Shown piece after piece: positions 5,032 to 5,563 of a DNA stretch of 5,563 bases. The stretch covers positions 1-5,563 of the forward strand of contig JAJCYX010000284.1 of assembly GCA_029262715.1 (NCBI GenBank). The letters are read 5' to 3'. Below the pieces are notes generated by a model. The model made no database searches, had not been told where the DNA came from, and was given only the letters and a program-made list of their open reading frames with translations. How positions within the stretch are numbered: the stretch's first letter is position 1; each line of letters opens with the position of its first letter. The DNA comes from Chloroflexota bacterium. Its GTDB lineage: Bacteria > Chloroflexota > Dehalococcoidia > Lucifugimonadales > Lucifugimonadaceae. The position numbers and the translations under genes were made by a program.

Positions 5032-5563
5032 ATGGTAAAAGCAGCCGTTCTATACGAGCCAAACAAACCGATGCCGATAGTCGACCTCGAGCAGGAAGGT
5101 CCCAAGGCTGGCGAAGTGAAGGTGAAGATGGCCGCTGCCGGTGTTTGCGCGTCCGATCACCACGTGATGGTCGGGCAAACCAGCTTCGTCATGCCGATAG
5201 TTCTTGGCCACGAAGGTGCGGGCTTCGTCGAAGAGGTTGGCGAGGGTGTCACGTCTGTGAAGGTTGGTGACCGCTGCATCCTGTCGTTTGTCCCCAACTG
5301 CGGTCACTGCCGCTCTTGCCGATCAGGATCTCCTCAACTCTGCGACACGAACAGGCTGACTGGAACTCGCCAGTACGACGGTACGTTTCGACTGAAAGAC
5401 TCAGACGGAGCCGACGTTCACCAGTTCGCCAAGCTAGGCGTCTTTGCAGAGAGCATCGTTGTGCCTCAGCAGGCATGTTTCCCGGTCTCAGATGACATCC
5501 CGATGGACGTGGCAAGCCTGATCGGCTGCTCAGTGACTACCGGTGTCGGAGGCGTTATCAACC
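5032..5563 (+). CDS. Zinc-dependent alcohol dehydrogenase (MDR family), 3' end missing
   Basis: 177 complete codons are read before the window ends; there is no stop, and a full family member is about 350-380 residues. The product is a medium-chain dehydrogenase that would oxidise an alcohol or reduce an aldehyde with NAD(P). The N-terminal catalytic domain is intact. Catalytic zinc ligands are C39 in GVCASDHH, H60-E61 in GHEGAG and C166 in IGCSVTTGVGG. Structural zinc ligands are C90, C93, C96 and C104 (NCGHCRSCRSG...LC), the class III-like four-cysteine lobe. VGDRC (78-82) is also typical. The residue after C39 is Ala where many relatives have His or Arg. The nucleotide-binding G-x-G-x-x-G lies beyond the window, so NAD versus NADP cannot be judged. 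ATG 5032 fits the family N-terminus (MVKAAVLYEP), but no Shine-Dalgarno is seen, only A-rich sequence. Substrate unknown. Confidence 0.92.
   Translation, partial: MVKAAVLYEPNKPMPIVDLEQEGPKAGEVKVKMAAAGVCASDHHVMVGQTSFVMPIVLGHEGAGFVEEVGEGVTSVKVGDRCILSFVPNCGHCRSCRSGSPQLCDTNRLTGTRQYDGTFRLKDSDGADVHQFAKLGVFAESIVVPQQACFPVSDDIPMDVASLIGCSVTTGVGGVIN

Noticed and set aside
5050..5515. Two minus-strand open frames (85 and 88 codons)
   Set aside because: They are antisense to the dehydrogenase, whose plus-strand frame carries all zinc ligands at the correct spacing.

Overview
The window is a stretch of ordinary bacterial chromosome, densely packed and of moderate GC (mid-50s by eye). It holds six protein genes, of which the first and last run off the ends. 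No RNA gene, insertion sequence, CRISPR array, attachment site or origin was seen. No gene-free stretch exceeds about 155 bases. The organism cannot be fixed from this sequence. Ig-like repeats fused to a TolB-like propeller, a zinc-ribbon threonine synthase with a GSFKARG active-site motif, an all-cysteine Rdx protein and a Zn-dependent alcohol dehydrogenase together would fit an environmental Chloroflexota (Dehalococcoidia/SAR202-like) genome. That placement is a weak inference from gene style, not a demonstrated assignment.

Layout from left to right: (1) 1-1932, plus strand, is the C-terminal 643 residues of a large, probably extracytoplasmic protein. It has four tandem Ig-like repeats of about 93 residues followed by a six-motif PD40/TolB-like beta-propeller. 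(2) 1933-2086 is a gene-free leader that carries a perfect 17-bp palindrome. (3) 2087-3274, plus strand, is a threonine synthase family PLP enzyme. (4) 3280-3891, minus strand, is a RimJ/RimL-type GNAT acetyltransferase, tail to tail with the previous gene and only 5 bp away. (5) 3892-4015 is a divergent intergenic region. (6) 4016-4513, plus strand, is a DUF1643 protein. (7) 4601-4882, plus strand, is a small SelW-like Rdx protein with a strong Shine-Dalgarno sequence, followed by a 13-bp-stem terminator at 4902-4932. (8) 5032-5563, plus strand, is the N-terminal 177 residues of a zinc-dependent medium-chain alcohol dehydrogenase.

The genes do not form an obvious pathway or a single operon. 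Strand switches, intergenic gaps and the terminator suggest mostly single-gene transcription units. The threonine synthase is a biosynthetic enzyme, the Rdx protein is a candidate thiol-redox protein, the dehydrogenase is an oxidoreductase of unknown substrate, and the acetyltransferase and DUF1643 protein have no assignable substrates. I see no convincing new multi-gene system. The points most worth a second look are the palindrome upstream of the threonine synthase, the altered zinc ribbon of that enzyme, and the Ig/propeller architecture of the first gene.
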